Origin: Crocinitomix catalasitica ATCC 23190
Lineage (GTDB): Bacteria; Bacteroidota; Bacteroidia; Flavobacteriales_D; Crocinitomicaceae
Assembly: GCF_000621625.1 (NCBI RefSeq)
Contig: NZ_JHXV01000006.1
Span: 62,001 to 126,000, forward strand
DNA: 64,000 nt
Reading direction: 5' to 3'
The notes under the pieces were generated by a model that saw nothing but the letters and a program-made list of their open reading frames with translations, did not search any database and was not told the DNA's origin. Within the stretch, counting starts at the first letter, position 1; each line of letters begins with the position of its first letter. Of the stretch, positions 18,842 to 27,325 are shown in pieces. The position numbers were made by a program, and so were the translations under genes.

Positions 18842-19867
18842 ATGGAAAACCCGAAGGTTTTAATTATTTATACGGGAGGAACAATTGGCATGATAAACGA
18901 TCCGGAAACAGGCGTTTTAAAACCATTTGATTTTGAACATCTATATAAAAGTGTTCCCGAACTAAAACAGTTCGCATATACTTTAGAAGCTATTTCTCTT
19001 GGAGAACCAATTGATTCTTCAGAAATGCAACCTTCAAATTGGGCTGATATTGCTAAAACGATCTTTGACAATTATGTTAAGTATGATGGGTTTGTTGTTT
19101 TACACGGCTCTGATACCATGGCTTACACTTCTTCAGCTTTGAGTTTTATGTTACAAGGGCTTCGCAAGCCAGTAATATTAACGGGGTCTCAATTGCCAAT
19201 TGGGCAAATTCGAACGGATGGTAAAGAGAATATTATTACCTCCGTTGAAATTGCTGGTATGAGAAATGAGTTAGGTGAACCAGCCGTTCAAGAAGTTGCT
19301 TTGTATTTTGAATATTCACTATATAGAGGAAATAGAGCTAAAAAAATAAGTTCAGAACATTTTGAAGCTTTTGCAAGTCCAAATTTCCGGAATTTAGCAG
19401 AGGCGGGCGTAAATATCGAAATAATTGAGCATGTTTTGTATAAAACAGAACAAGAAGAATTGGTGTTGAACACAAATTTTAGTGAAGAAATAGCTTTAAT
19501 AAAATTATATCCAGGTATGCCAGTCAAAGCTTTAAAGTCTTTGTTCAATTTTGATTTGGTAAAAGGAATTTTAATAGAGAGTTACGGATCGGGCAATTCT
19601 TTTACCAATGCTGATTTTGCAAAAATGGTAGGCGATTTTATAAATCAGGGCGGTATAATTTTGAATATTACACAGTGCGTGACAGGCAAAGTAGCGCACG
19701 GAAAATATGAAACAAGTAAATTTTTCACAGACTTTAACATAATTAGTGGAGAGGATATGACTTCGGAGGCTGCATTAACAAAAATGATGTACATACTGGG
19801 TCAAGACACTAGTAGGACAGAGAAAATTGAACAATTAAGTAAAAACTTATGCGGGGAGTTAACGTAA
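18842..19867 (+). CDS. ansA: Type I (cytoplasmic) L-asparaginase
   Basis: Hydrolyses asparagine to aspartate and ammonia. 341 residues with no signal peptide, which fits the type I enzyme. The first catalytic threonine lies in IYTGGTIGM (about 9-17) and the second catalytic triad in VVLHGSDTMAYTSSAL (about 82-97). The ILTGSQLPIG and RTDGKENI segments are also conserved. The C-terminal half (LKSLFNFDLVKGILIESYGSGN) carries the allosteric/dimer part of the type I enzyme. It may be co-transcribed with tatD. Confidence 0.94.
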   Translation: MENPKVLIIYTGGTIGMINDPETGVLKPFDFEHLYKSVPELKQFAYTLEAISLGEPIDSSEMQPSNWADIAKTIFDNYVKYDGFVVLHGSDTMAYTSSALSFMLQGLRKPVILTGSQLPIGQIRTDGKENIITSVEIAGMRNELGEPAVQEVALYFEYSLYRGNRAKKISSEHFEAFASPNFRNLAEAGVNIEIIEHVLYKTEQEELVLNTNFSEEIALIKLYPGMPVKALKSLFNFDLVKGILIESYGSGNSFTNADFAKMVGDFINQGGIILNITQCVTGKVAHGKYETSKFFTDFNIISGEDMTSEAALTKMMYILGQDTSRTEKIEQLSKNLCGELT

Positions 19868-20000
19868 ATTTAACCTTCTAATGGGCAAAAAAATAGAGTG
19901 ATATTAATTTAGATTATAAATTTTTGTACTTTAGCAACCTGCTTGAGCATAACGAATAAATAAGCACAAGTTTTAAATAAATTTTATTAAACAAAGAAAA

Positions 20001-20819
20001 ATGAGAAAAGTATTAGCATTAGTCGCTTTTGCGGGGTTTTTAACCTTTGGAATTTCAAATGTAGCGTTGGCTCAAGATCAGCCTGTAGTTGATTCGAATG
20101 CAGTATCAGAACCTGTAGAACAAGTTGTTGAAGAAGCTGCGCCGGTAAAAGAAGTTGCACCAGTTGACGACAACACGGGTGGTTATTCTTTCACAACTGA
20201 GTTAAAGACAAGATTTATTGAAGGTGGTGCAGGATTTATGGGAATTGTATTGATTTGTTTAATTTTAGGTTTAGCCCTAATTATTGAGCGTATCGTGTAT
20301 TTGAACTTGTCAACTACAAATACAAAGAAATTAATCGAAAGAATTGAAAGCGCTTTAGCTTCAGGTGGCGTTGAAGCTGCTAAAGAAGTTTGTAGAAATA
20401 CAAGAGGTCCAGTCGCTTCTATATTTTATCAAGGTCTTGATCGTTCAGACGAAGGAATTGACATGGTTGAAAAATCTGTTGTTGCTTACGGTGGCGTTCA
20501 AATGGGATTGATGGAAAAAGGAATGTCTTGGATTGGATTATTTATCGCATTGGCTCCGATGTTAGGATTCATGGGTACAGTAATCGGGATGATTCAAGCC
20601 TTTGATGATATTGCTACTGCTGGTACAATTTCTGCAACGGTTGTTGCATCTGGTATTAAGGTTGCACTTTTAACAACAGTATTCGGTTTGATTGTAGCTA
20701 TTATCCTACAAATCTTTTATAATTACTTATTGGCGAAAATCGATAGTCTTGTAAATGATATGGAAGATGCTTCAATTTCGTTAATTGATATTTTAATTAA
20801 ACATAGATCTAAAGCGTAA
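20001..20819 (+). CDS. exbB: MotA/TolQ/ExbB proton channel protein
   Basis: 272 residues, first gene of a four-gene operon. It has a cleavable-looking signal sequence (about 1-24, ending ALAQ), then a Val/Glu/Pro-rich stretch (about 25-60) seen in Bacteroidota ExbB. Three membrane spans follow: about 75-95 (FMGIVLICLILGLALIIERI), about 173-195 (IGLFIALAPMLGFMGTVIGM) and about 210-240. The cytoplasmic loop between spans 1 and 2 is typical. With ExbD it forms the inner-membrane stator that uses the proton gradient to energise TonB-type outer-membrane transport. A -7-like TACTTTAG (19927-19934) lies upstream. Confidence 0.92.
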   Translation: MRKVLALVAFAGFLTFGISNVALAQDQPVVDSNAVSEPVEQVVEEAAPVKEVAPVDDNTGGYSFTTELKTRFIEGGAGFMGIVLICLILGLALIIERIVYLNLSTTNTKKLIERIESALASGGVEAAKEVCRNTRGPVASIFYQGLDRSDEGIDMVEKSVVAYGGVQMGLMEKGMSWIGLFIALAPMLGFMGTVIGMIQAFDDIATAGTISATVVASGIKVALLTTVFGLIVAIILQIFYNYLLAKIDSLVNDMEDASISLIDILIKHRSKA

Positions 20820-20864
20820 GCTTAATCAATCGTTTAATTATTAATTCATTAAAAAAACAGAAAT

Positions 20865-21338
20865 ATGAACAATAAAATAACCTCATTGGCAATTAATTTG
20901 GTGATTTTTGCGCTGGCCGTAATATCAGTTATCATGATTGTTCTAGCAATGGGTTCTACTGCGGAAGTGGATAGTACAACTGGTTTAATTAAAGGTGATG
21001 CTGGAAACGTTTCAAGTGCAGTGAACTTTACTATGATAATGTTATATGTTGGTTTAGCTGCAATTGCAATCTTTACTGTAATTGCTATAATCACAAATCC
21101 TAAAAGATTTATTCCTACAGCAATCGGAATTGTAGTCTTTGGTATTTTAATTGGAATCGGTCGTGCATTGGTAACAATTGAAACTGCTGGTCCTATTATG
21201 GGACTTGAAGGTACAACGCCAGATACATTATTATGGGGCGGAGTAGGAATTAAAACGACATTGGTTTTATTGGTAGTAGCAATCGGTCTTATCTTTTTCC
21301 AAATGATAAGAGGCGTTGTAGGATACCTAACAAAATAA
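20865..21338 (+). CDS. Four-span membrane protein in the ExbB/ExbD operon, unknown
   Basis: 157 residues with about four hydrophobic segments: about 7-29, 54-77, 83-105 and 124-150. Between spans 1 and 2 is a short polar loop (TAEVDSTTGLIKGDAGNVSS). I recognise no named family. Its place between exbB and the two exbD genes, 45 and 9 bases away, makes a role in the same complex likely. Proteins of this shape occur at this position in other Bacteroidota (from memory). No charged residue stands out inside the spans as a proton path. An assembly or stabilising subunit is inference. Confidence 0.78.
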   Translation: MNNKITSLAINLVIFALAVISVIMIVLAMGSTAEVDSTTGLIKGDAGNVSSAVNFTMIMLYVGLAAIAIFTVIAIITNPKRFIPTAIGIVVFGILIGIGRALVTIETAGPIMGLEGTTPDTLLWGGVGIKTTLVLLVVAIGLIFFQMIRGVVGYLTK

Positions 21339-21347
21339 TATCAAATT

Positions 21348-22058
21348 ATGGCAAGAAGAGAAGTTGGGGAAATTAATGCTGGGTCAATGGCTGATATTGC
21401 CTTCCTATTATTGATTTTCTTCTTAGTAACAACAACAATGGAAGTTGATGCTGGTATTGGAAGAACGTTACCTTTAAAAAGAGATCAAAATTCGCCACCC
21501 GTTGAAATCAACGAGCGTGATGTATTGGATATCATGGCGAATAAGAACGATCAATTACTAGTAGAAAATAGACAACTTCAAATTGAAGATTTAGAAGAAG
21601 TTGTTCGTGATTTCTATTTAGCAAATCTTGACAGTGAAACAAATCCTGATTTGCCATTATATACGACAATCTCAAGAACGCAATGTTTGCAAAAAATAGC
21701 AGCAAGTAAAGCGGCTTTAGCAACTAATCCAAAAAATGATGTTGCTAATCAGGAGCTTGCGAAATGGACTGCAAAATTGGCGGTTTGTGAAAGCATACCG
21801 AATAATTCATACAGAGAAATTAGTAATAAGGCAATTATTCAATTAAAGAATCAGGCCAATACAAGTTTCGGAAGATATATTGATATTCAAGATATCCTTA
21901 AAAAAGTGGTAAACGATTTAAGATCGGAAAAAGCTGAAGAGTATGGATGGGGAACGTATTTAGAATTGAAAGAAACGGTTGAAGAGGATATTGAGACGAT
22001 TGAACGTTTGAGAATATTAGTTCCGGAAAGAATTGTTGAAGCGAAAATAGAAAAATAA
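21348..22058 (+). CDS. exbD: ExbD/TolR-type biopolymer transport protein, first copy
   Basis: 236 residues. A single membrane span begins with the conserved aspartate in MADIAFLLLIFFLVTTTM (about 14-31), the proton-carrying residue of the ExbD family. The periplasmic domain is longer than usual (ExbD is commonly about 140 residues): an insertion at about 108-145 contains two cysteines (TQCLQKI and LAVCESI) that could pair in the periplasm. A helical C-terminal part follows (EEDIETIERLRILVPERIVEAK). It lies 9 bases after the four-span gene and 2 bases before the second exbD, so it is translationally close to both. Confidence 0.9.
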   Translation: MARREVGEINAGSMADIAFLLLIFFLVTTTMEVDAGIGRTLPLKRDQNSPPVEINERDVLDIMANKNDQLLVENRQLQIEDLEEVVRDFYLANLDSETNPDLPLYTTISRTQCLQKIAASKAALATNPKNDVANQELAKWTAKLAVCESIPNNSYREISNKAIIQLKNQANTSFGRYIDIQDILKKVVNDLRSEKAEEYGWGTYLELKETVEEDIETIERLRILVPERIVEAKIEK

Positions 22059-22060
22059 TT

Positions 22061-22519
22061 ATGTCAAAATTTAAAAAAGGCGGCAAAAAAGGTATACCAG
22101 GTGTAAATACATCTGCCTTACCAGATATTATTTTCATGTTGCTTTTCTTCTTCATGGTAGCAACTACTATGAAAGAGGTGGACATGCAAGTTGATGTTAA
22201 GAAACCGCAAGCTACACAAGCAATGGCTATTGAGGATAAGGATAATGTAGATTTTATTTACATCGGTCGTCCTTATGATGCTGAAGAAGGTACAGAACCA
22301 AGAATTCAGTTAGATGATGCATTGGCGCCAGATCCTACTTTTGTTCCAATTTGGAAACAACAAAAAGCAAGAGAAGGTAAAAAACCATTTGATATTGTGA
22401 CATCTTTAAAAGTAGATAAAACAGTAGGTATGAGAATTGTATCTGATGTGAAAGAAGGCTTAAGAACAATTGACGCATTAAAAATTAATTATTCTGCAGA
22501 TCAATTGGTTGCAAAATAA
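22061..22519 (+). CDS. exbD: ExbD/TolR-type biopolymer transport protein, second copy
   Basis: 152 residues. It has a basic N-terminus (SKFKKGGKKG), then the span with the conserved aspartate (LPDIIFMLLFFFMVATTM, about 20-37), then a periplasmic domain ending VDKTVGMRIVSDVKEGLRTI and INYSADQLVAK. Two unlike ExbD proteins in tandem are common in Bacteroidota and are thought to form mixed stators. It is the last gene of the operon and is followed by a strong terminator. Confidence 0.92.
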   Translation: MSKFKKGGKKGIPGVNTSALPDIIFMLLFFFMVATTMKEVDMQVDVKKPQATQAMAIEDKDNVDFIYIGRPYDAEEGTEPRIQLDDALAPDPTFVPIWKQQKAREGKKPFDIVTSLKVDKTVGMRIVSDVKEGLRTIDALKINYSADQLVAK

Positions 22520-22537
22520 TTTTATTTAAAATATCTT

Positions 22538-22577
22538 AGCCCATCCTTAACTATATTGGTTTCGGATGGGCTTTTTA
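22538..22577 (+). terminator. Intrinsic terminator of the exbB-exbD operon
   Basis: AGCCCATCC (22538-22546) pairs perfectly with GGATGGGCT (22564-22572) across a 17-base loop and is followed by TTTT. The right arm contains the only upstream ATG of the next frame (22566). Confidence 0.85.
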
Positions 22578-23096
22578 ATTCCTATAATTACCTTGTTAAG
22601 ATCATATTACTTTCTGTTATCAGTTCTGATAAGTCTTGCTTTCGTCTCTTGTAATTCAAGTCAGGAAAAGGCAATCGATAAACCATCCTTTTTTCCATTC
22701 ATTAGTTTTAATCCGGATGTTCGAATTCTCAATTTCGAATTGAATTCACCAATGGCTGAAGTGTTTTTATTGATGGATAGTCTCTATGGTGCACCAGTCT
22801 ATAAAGGGGAGGTCATTAATTATCATATAAAAAAATTTAATCTCGACATCGTTTTCAATGAAGAGAATAACCTACGGGATTATACCGTCTTTATAAAGGA
22901 TACTTCTATGTTGAAAAATGGAATGGAATTGAAAAATTTCTTAAAATCGAATGCAGTTTCGTTTCATGAAAATAAGCAGTATTCTATTTTTAATTACCTT
23001 TCAAAAGACTATAAATATAAAGTAACCTTGCTTCAAGTTGAAGGCTTTATTCGACTGCAAATTACAACCGAACTAATCAATAATAAATGGCACTAA
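22566..23096 (+). CDS. Hypothetical lipoprotein upstream of the gamma-carbonic anhydrase
   Basis: Up to 176 residues. It has a lipobox-like LAFVSCN with the lipidated cysteine at residue 29, so it is probably an outer- or inner-membrane lipoprotein. The rest (VRILNFELNSPMAEVFLLMDSLYGAP and later beta strands) is not recognised. The ATG at 22566 lies in the 3' arm of the preceding terminator; a TTG at 22593 would give a cleaner signal peptide (LRSYYFLLSVLISLAFVSC), so the start is uncertain. The stop overlaps the carbonic anhydrase start by 10 bases, which suggests translational coupling and one transcript. Confidence 0.65.
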   Translation: MGFLIPIITLLRSYYFLLSVLISLAFVSCNSSQEKAIDKPSFFPFISFNPDVRILNFELNSPMAEVFLLMDSLYGAPVYKGEVINYHIKKFNLDIVFNEENNLRDYTVFIKDTSMLKNGMELKNFLKSNAVSFHENKQYSIFNYLSKDYKYKVTLLQVEGFIRLQITTELINNKWH

Positions 23097-23608
23097 TTAA
23101 AAAAGTAAGAGGATTTGAACCGCAAATTACAAAGAGTAGTTGGTTAGCAGATAATGCAACCTTAATCGGTGATATTACCATGGGTGAGAATTGTAGCTTT
23201 TGGTTTAATGCTGTCGTTCGAGGTGATGTGAATTCGATTGTACTAGGTGACAATGTTAACATTCAAGATGGAGCAGTGATACATTGTACTTACGAGAAAA
23301 CAAAGACCATATTAGGGAACAATGTTTCGGTAGGTCATAATGCTTTAGTGCATGGATGTAAAGTCCATGACAATGTACTAATCGGTATGGGAGCCATTGT
23401 AATGGATAATTGTCTAATTGAGGAGAATTGTATCATTGCAGCAGGCGCAGTTCTTTTAGAAGGCACACATGTCAAGTCTGGATCAATTTGGGCAGGCGTT
23501 CCAGCCAAAAAAGTAAAGGACTTAAGTCCCGAGAAGTTTAAAGATGAGGTTATGCGTATCGCTCAGAATTACCGAATGTATGCGAGTTGGTTCGAAGCTG
23601 AAGAGTAA
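23087..23608 (+). CDS. Gamma-carbonic-anhydrase family (hexapeptide-repeat) protein
   Basis: 173 residues of the left-handed beta-helix gamma-carbonic-anhydrase-like family (YrdA/PaaY type). Isoleucine/valine-centred hexapeptide repeats run from about residue 18 to 140. The three metal-binding histidines are present at H66 (VIHCTY), H84 and H89 (VGHNALVHGC), and the conserved FNAVVRGD is intact. A C-terminal helix (SPEKFKDEVMRIAQNYRMYASW) closes the trimer in this family. Carbonic anhydrase activity is variable in this family, so CO2 hydration is possible but not certain. It is coupled to the upstream lipoprotein gene. Confidence 0.92.
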   Translation: MALIKKVRGFEPQITKSSWLADNATLIGDITMGENCSFWFNAVVRGDVNSIVLGDNVNIQDGAVIHCTYEKTKTILGNNVSVGHNALVHGCKVHDNVLIGMGAIVMDNCLIEENCIIAAGAVLLEGTHVKSGSIWAGVPAKKVKDLSPEKFKDEVMRIAQNYRMYASWFEAEE

Positions 23609-23653
23609 CGTTACCTTTTCCTTCAATTTTTTACTAATCACTAAAATTCAGCT

Positions 23654-23696
23654 GCGAAACACATTCTTACCACCTACTAATGTGCGAATCTTTCGC
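23654..23696. repeat. Nested inverted repeat in the gap before mscS
   Basis: GCGAAA-CACATT (23654-23665) can pair with AATGTG and, after a 6-base bulge, TTTCGC (23679-23696). An alternative pairing CGAATCTT / AAGATTCG spans 23685-23714. There is no T-run, so it is not a classical terminator. The 171-base gap between the convergent genes holds nothing else I recognise. Confidence 0.3.
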
Positions 23697-23779
23697 GTAT
23701 TTTCTTAAGATTCGTCGTGGAGGATATTCATCCGACAATATTCTGATACCTAAATTGCTAAACTAATAACTAGTTGATT

Positions 23780-24649
23780 TTAGACCTCTTTATTATCTAG
23801 CTGCACCACCAACGGTGTATCACCATATAATTTCACTTCTTGAATGTTGGCAGGCATACCGAATTTGTGATCCATAAGCGTTCGTTTTACATCTCGCATT
23901 ACGTCGAATTTAATTTGAGCGGCTGCTACTTTATAATCCTTAGTTTGGGTCCAAAACCTAACTTCTAAATTCACTGTATTTGTTCCGAATTCATTAATCA
24001 ATACTTGTGTTTTCTCGTCGGTTAATATTTCGGGATGATTGTTGACCACTTCAGTGATAACCTTAACAGCTTGATCAATATCATTGTCATAATCAATCCC
24101 AACCAAGAAGGACTGTCTTAAAAACCCATCTTCTGTGTGGTTATAAACAGTATTGGTGACAATATCACTATTCGGAATATAAACGTCTTTGCCATCAAAG
24201 GTTTTTAATTTTGTCGTTCTAAATTTTAAGGCGTTCACAACACCAATATTATCATTTATAGTAATGGTATCTCCCAAACTAAATGGTCGATCAAACACTA
24301 AAAGAATGCCTGCTAAAAAGTTTTCACCGAGTTCTTTGAAAGCAAAACCTAAAATCACTGCACTCATTCCAGCACCTGCTAATAAACCTCCAGCTATACC
24401 TGTAAATCCTAAGGCATTTAACGCCAACATAAGACCCGCAGTGATGATTATCAATTTAACGAGTCGAATTAAAAAGTCGGCAACTAAAGGGGAGTCTGCT
24501 TTTTTTTGGACTCTTTTTCTGAGTGTTTTTGCAACTAGTATTCCTATTAGAACGAATACAGCAAGAATAATTGCTGATATGGCAATCTTAGGAACGCTTA
24601 ACAAGAAAATGTCCCAGTAATTATTTAGTGTCTGTTGAATTTTATCCAT
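23780..24649 (-). CDS. Small-conductance mechanosensitive channel (MscS family)
   Basis: 289 residues, the E. coli MscS size. Three spans: about 17-38, 60-82 and 88-110; the third is the glycine/alanine-rich pore helix (GIAGGLLAGAGMSAVILGFAF). The beta domain follows with the family signature FDRPFSLGDTITI (about 119-132) and FRTTKLKTFDGKDVYIPNSDI. The cytoplasmic alpha/beta end is complete. It opens when the inner membrane is stretched and releases solutes on hypo-osmotic shock. It is monocistronic; the csbD terminator lies between it and csbD. Confidence 0.93.
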   Translation of the reverse strand: MDKIQQTLNNYWDIFLLSVPKIAISAIILAVFVLIGILVAKTLRKRVQKKADSPLVADFLIRLVKLIIITAGLMLALNALGFTGIAGGLLAGAGMSAVILGFAFKELGENFLAGILLVFDRPFSLGDTITINDNIGVVNALKFRTTKLKTFDGKDVYIPNSDIVTNTVYNHTEDGFLRQSFLVGIDYDNDIDQAVKVITEVVNNHPEILTDEKTQVLINEFGTNTVNLEVRFWTQTKDYKVAAAQIKFDVMRDVKRTLMDHKFGMPANIQEVKLYGDTPLVVQLDNKEV

Positions 24650-24712
24650 TATTTATATTTTTTATTTTCGATGTTTAGAACGCAACTCCAGTTGCTGTTC
24701 TTTCTATTAACT

Positions 24713-24751
24713 AAAAAGAACACCTTTCGTTTGAATGAAAGATGTTCTTTT
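24713..24751 (-). terminator. Intrinsic terminator after csbD
   Basis: AAAAGAACA-CCTTTC pairs with GAAAGA-TGTTCTTTT (one internal mismatch) around an 8-base loop, followed by T-rich sequence on the minus strand. It lies 50 bases past the csbD stop. Confidence 0.8.
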
Positions 24752-24800
24752 GAAACCAAGTGAAATATAAACTCAACTTTGGTTGATCAATTTTTGACTT

Positions 24801-24992
24801 TTACAGTTTGTCAATAAAAGATTTTACTTCATCTTTGGTTTTACCCGTTTTTTCCTGGATTCTACCTAATAGCTCATCTTCTTTACCTTCGGCATATTTT
24901 AAATCGTCATCAGTAAGTTCTGCGTATTCTTGCTTTACTTTACCTTTTAATTGATTCCAGTTTCCTTTAATTTTATCTGTTGTTGCACTCAT
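24801..24992 (-). CDS. CsbD family stress-response protein
   Basis: 63 residues, the whole CsbD domain: [20 protein letters not shown] at the N-terminus, [27 protein letters not shown] in the middle, then VKSFIDKL. CsbD proteins are small, hydrophilic, general-stress-induced proteins of unknown biochemical role. It is monocistronic with its own terminator. A neighbourhood of MscS and YihY fits an osmotic or general stress context, though this is only positional. Confidence 0.92.
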   Translation of the reverse strand: MSATTDKIKGNWNQLKGKVKQEYAELTDDDLKYAEGKEDELLGRIQEKTGKTKDEVKSFIDKL

Positions 24993-25148
24993 AATTTTAT
25001 GTGTTTAGTTAATAATTTGTTTCTTGCCTTTAACAATGGAAATTTTATGCCAAGAAGAAGTTTTTATTATTAAATAGCCACTAAATTAAAGTCTTATACG
25101 AACATTATAAAATACCATTTTTAACTGCTTAATATATTATGTAAAAAC

Positions 25149-26075
25149 TTATAGTTCAGACTGATATTCGTCATAGTCAACTTGAATCGTTTTAATCTTT
25201 TTTGCTCCTTTAGACGGTTCAATTGGATGTTTTTTATAGAGCATGTACGCCCGTGTAATCTCTGCCCCAAAAAGCACCATAACTGTGGAATAATATACCC
25301 ACACCAATATGATGATAATAGATCCCGCAGCTTCGTAAGTTTCGGAAAAATCACTATTTGATATATACCAAGAGATTAATAAATTACCGAATGATAAGAA
25401 AAGGGTAGTGAATAATGCAGCCATCAAAACATTTTTCCATTTTAATTTCACGTCGGGCAAGACTTTAAATACGAGCATAATTACCGCAAATACTGCAATT
25501 ATCGAAATTAAACTACCGGTTAAATCCAAAACAATACTAGGTGTTTCACCTAGCGCGTTTTCTAACTTGTCAAAGAATAAAGTTAATACGGAGTCTAGTA
25601 AGAGTGATACCAATAATATAAACCCTAAAGACACGATCATCCCAAAGGATAAAACTCTGTTAATTAGAAATTTAACGAATCCTTTTTTTGGAGTCGCAAC
25701 TACATCCCAAATCCTATTTAAGGCTTCTTGAAGGGCCATAAAAATCGTTGTAGCAGAAAAAAGTAATGTTCCAACGCCTATTAGTGTTTTAACGGTCAGG
25801 TCTCCAGATAGTTGAATTTTAGTAATAATATTCTCAACAGTTTCTGCAGAAGCAGTGCCTATATATCCTTGTAATTCAGATACTAATTCACCTTGTACCG
25901 CTTCTTGGCCAAGAAAAAAACCGGCGGTGACAATGACTGTAAGCAATAGACCGGGTAGGGAAAATATCGTGTAAAATGCTATTGCAGCTGCGTATGTCAT
26001 AACGCTGTGCGTACTAAACCCTTCAAAGGTCAGTTTAGTGATTTTAATAATAGATGTAAATAATTTGTTTTTCAT
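25149..26075 (-). CDS. YihY/virulence factor BrkB family membrane protein
   Basis: Start set at the ATG 26073-26075 (KNKLFTSIIKITKLTFEGF). The longer frame would overlap the divergent gene at 26137 and add an extra hydrophobic head not typical of the family. The product is 308 residues with about six spans and the signatures AAAIAFYTIFSLPGLL (about 34-49), TIFMALQEALNRIWDV (about 115-130), and SWYISNSDFSETYEAAGSIIIIL with VYYSTVMVLFGAEITRAY near the end. The biochemical role of the family is unknown; earlier links to RNase BN were wrong. Confidence 0.9.
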   Translation of the reverse strand: MKNKLFTSIIKITKLTFEGFSTHSVMTYAAAIAFYTIFSLPGLLLTVIVTAGFFLGQEAVQGELVSELQGYIGTASAETVENIITKIQLSGDLTVKTLIGVGTLLFSATTIFMALQEALNRIWDVVATPKKGFVKFLINRVLSFGMIVSLGFILLVSLLLDSVLTLFFDKLENALGETPSIVLDLTGSLISIIAVFAVIMLVFKVLPDVKLKWKNVLMAALFTTLFLSFGNLLISWYISNSDFSETYEAAGSIIIILVWVYYSTVMVLFGAEITRAYMLYKKHPIEPSKGAKKIKTIQVDYDEYQSEL

Positions 26076-26136
26076 AATCGGAATGGAATTTGGTTTGTAA
26101 TAACCAAGAACTAATCCAAGAAAAATAATTATAAAA

Positions 26137-27255
26137 ATGAATAGAGTAAAAACATTTATCAAAAAACGGAAATACTTACTAATTGTTCTTGCGGTATTAA
26201 TCGGTTTCAGAATTTGGTTGCCTTATTATGTGAAGAACAAATTAGTTGCTGCGATTAACGAGGTTGAAAATTATAGTTGCACAATTGAGGATGTCGACAT
26301 TTCTATATTCAGAGCAGCAATGGTTTTACAAGGATTTGAAATTATGTTAACCGACAATGAAGTACCAGAACCTTATGTCGCCGTAAATGAAGCAGATATT
26401 TCAGTCGAATGGAGAGCAATTCTGCAAGGCGCGATTGTAGGAGAGATTTATATTGATCAACCAGTGATGCACTTTTCGGATGGTGAGGATGAAAGTGAAA
26501 AGCAAGCCGGTGATGTATCATGGGTGCAACCAATTCTAGATTTCATACCACTTAAAATTAACCGACTTGAAATTGTAGATGGTAAAGTCGAATTTGCAAA
26601 TGATAAATCGACACCAGCAGTAAATTTAGAATTAACAGGTATTGAGTTTTTAGCCACCAATTTAACCAATGCCCAACAGGAGAATGATTCATTGCCTTCT
26701 GATGTCATATTAAGATCAACTATATATGACAAAGGCAATCTAGAAGTCACTGGGAAAATGAATATACTTAAAGATATGCCTGATATGGATCTTGATATAA
26801 ACATAAAGAATGTTGACTTAACAGAATTGAATGATTTTACAGAAGCTTATGCGGCATTTGATTTTGAAAAAGGTAACTTTTCCTTAGCAGCAGAATTCGC
26901 AATGATGGACAGTGAAATCCTTGGGTATGTTAAACCGATTCTTGAAGATGTTAATGTGTTTTCATTTAAAGAGGAAGGGAAAACACTAAATAAATTTTGG
27001 CAAGCATTTCTAGGATTCTGTGTTGAGATAACAGAAAATCAAAGAAATGATCAATCCGCAACTAAGGTTCCAATTGAAGGAAAAATAGAAAATCCAGATA
27101 TTGCTATCTTTCCAACGATCGGTAATATATTTAAAAATGCTTTTATAGAAGCATTCACAAAGAATACAGACAATACGATAGACATTGAAAAATTAAAGAA
27201 TAAAAAAGATAATTCATCAACCTTAAAAGAGAAAATTAAATCCGTGTTTAACTAG
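26137..27255 (+). CDS. DUF748/AsmA-like envelope protein
   Basis: 372 residues. An N-terminal membrane anchor (about 12-28, KYLLIVLAVLIGFRIWLP) is followed by AsmA/DUF748-like repeats: YYVKNKLVAAINEVENYSCTIE, AVNEADISVEWRAILQGAIVGEIYID, LKINRLEIVDGKVEFAN and GNLEVTGKMNILKDMPDMDLDI. The C-terminal 70 residues are charged and less conserved. It is anchored in the inner membrane with the body in the periplasm. AsmA-like proteins are implicated in lipid transport between membranes; DUF748 itself is uncharacterised. Divergent from the YihY gene, with 61 bases between starts. Confidence 0.82.
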   Translation: MNRVKTFIKKRKYLLIVLAVLIGFRIWLPYYVKNKLVAAINEVENYSCTIEDVDISIFRAAMVLQGFEIMLTDNEVPEPYVAVNEADISVEWRAILQGAIVGEIYIDQPVMHFSDGEDESEKQAGDVSWVQPILDFIPLKINRLEIVDGKVEFANDKSTPAVNLELTGIEFLATNLTNAQQENDSLPSDVILRSTIYDKGNLEVTGKMNILKDMPDMDLDINIKNVDLTELNDFTEAYAAFDFEKGNFSLAAEFAMMDSEILGYVKPILEDVNVFSFKEEGKTLNKFWQAFLGFCVEITENQRNDQSATKVPIEGKIENPDIAIFPTIGNIFKNAFIEAFTKNTDNTIDIEKLKNKKDNSSTLKEKIKSVFN

Positions 27256-27325
27256 AAAAGAGTGAATAATATTAATCTACGCAAGTTTTATTATCTTGTG
27301 TTCAATAGAAATTAAAAATAAAAGA

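Noticed and set aside
23680-23763. A 27-codon frame in the gap before mscS
   Set aside because: Too short, no composition or conservation clue, and it overlaps the inverted repeats.
24189-24620. A 143-residue plus-strand frame opposite mscS
   Set aside because: It mirrors the membrane spans of MscS on the other strand and has no independent support.
25408-25731. A 107-residue plus-strand frame opposite the YihY gene
   Set aside because: Antisense shadow of a hydrophobic protein; no signal, domain or promoter.
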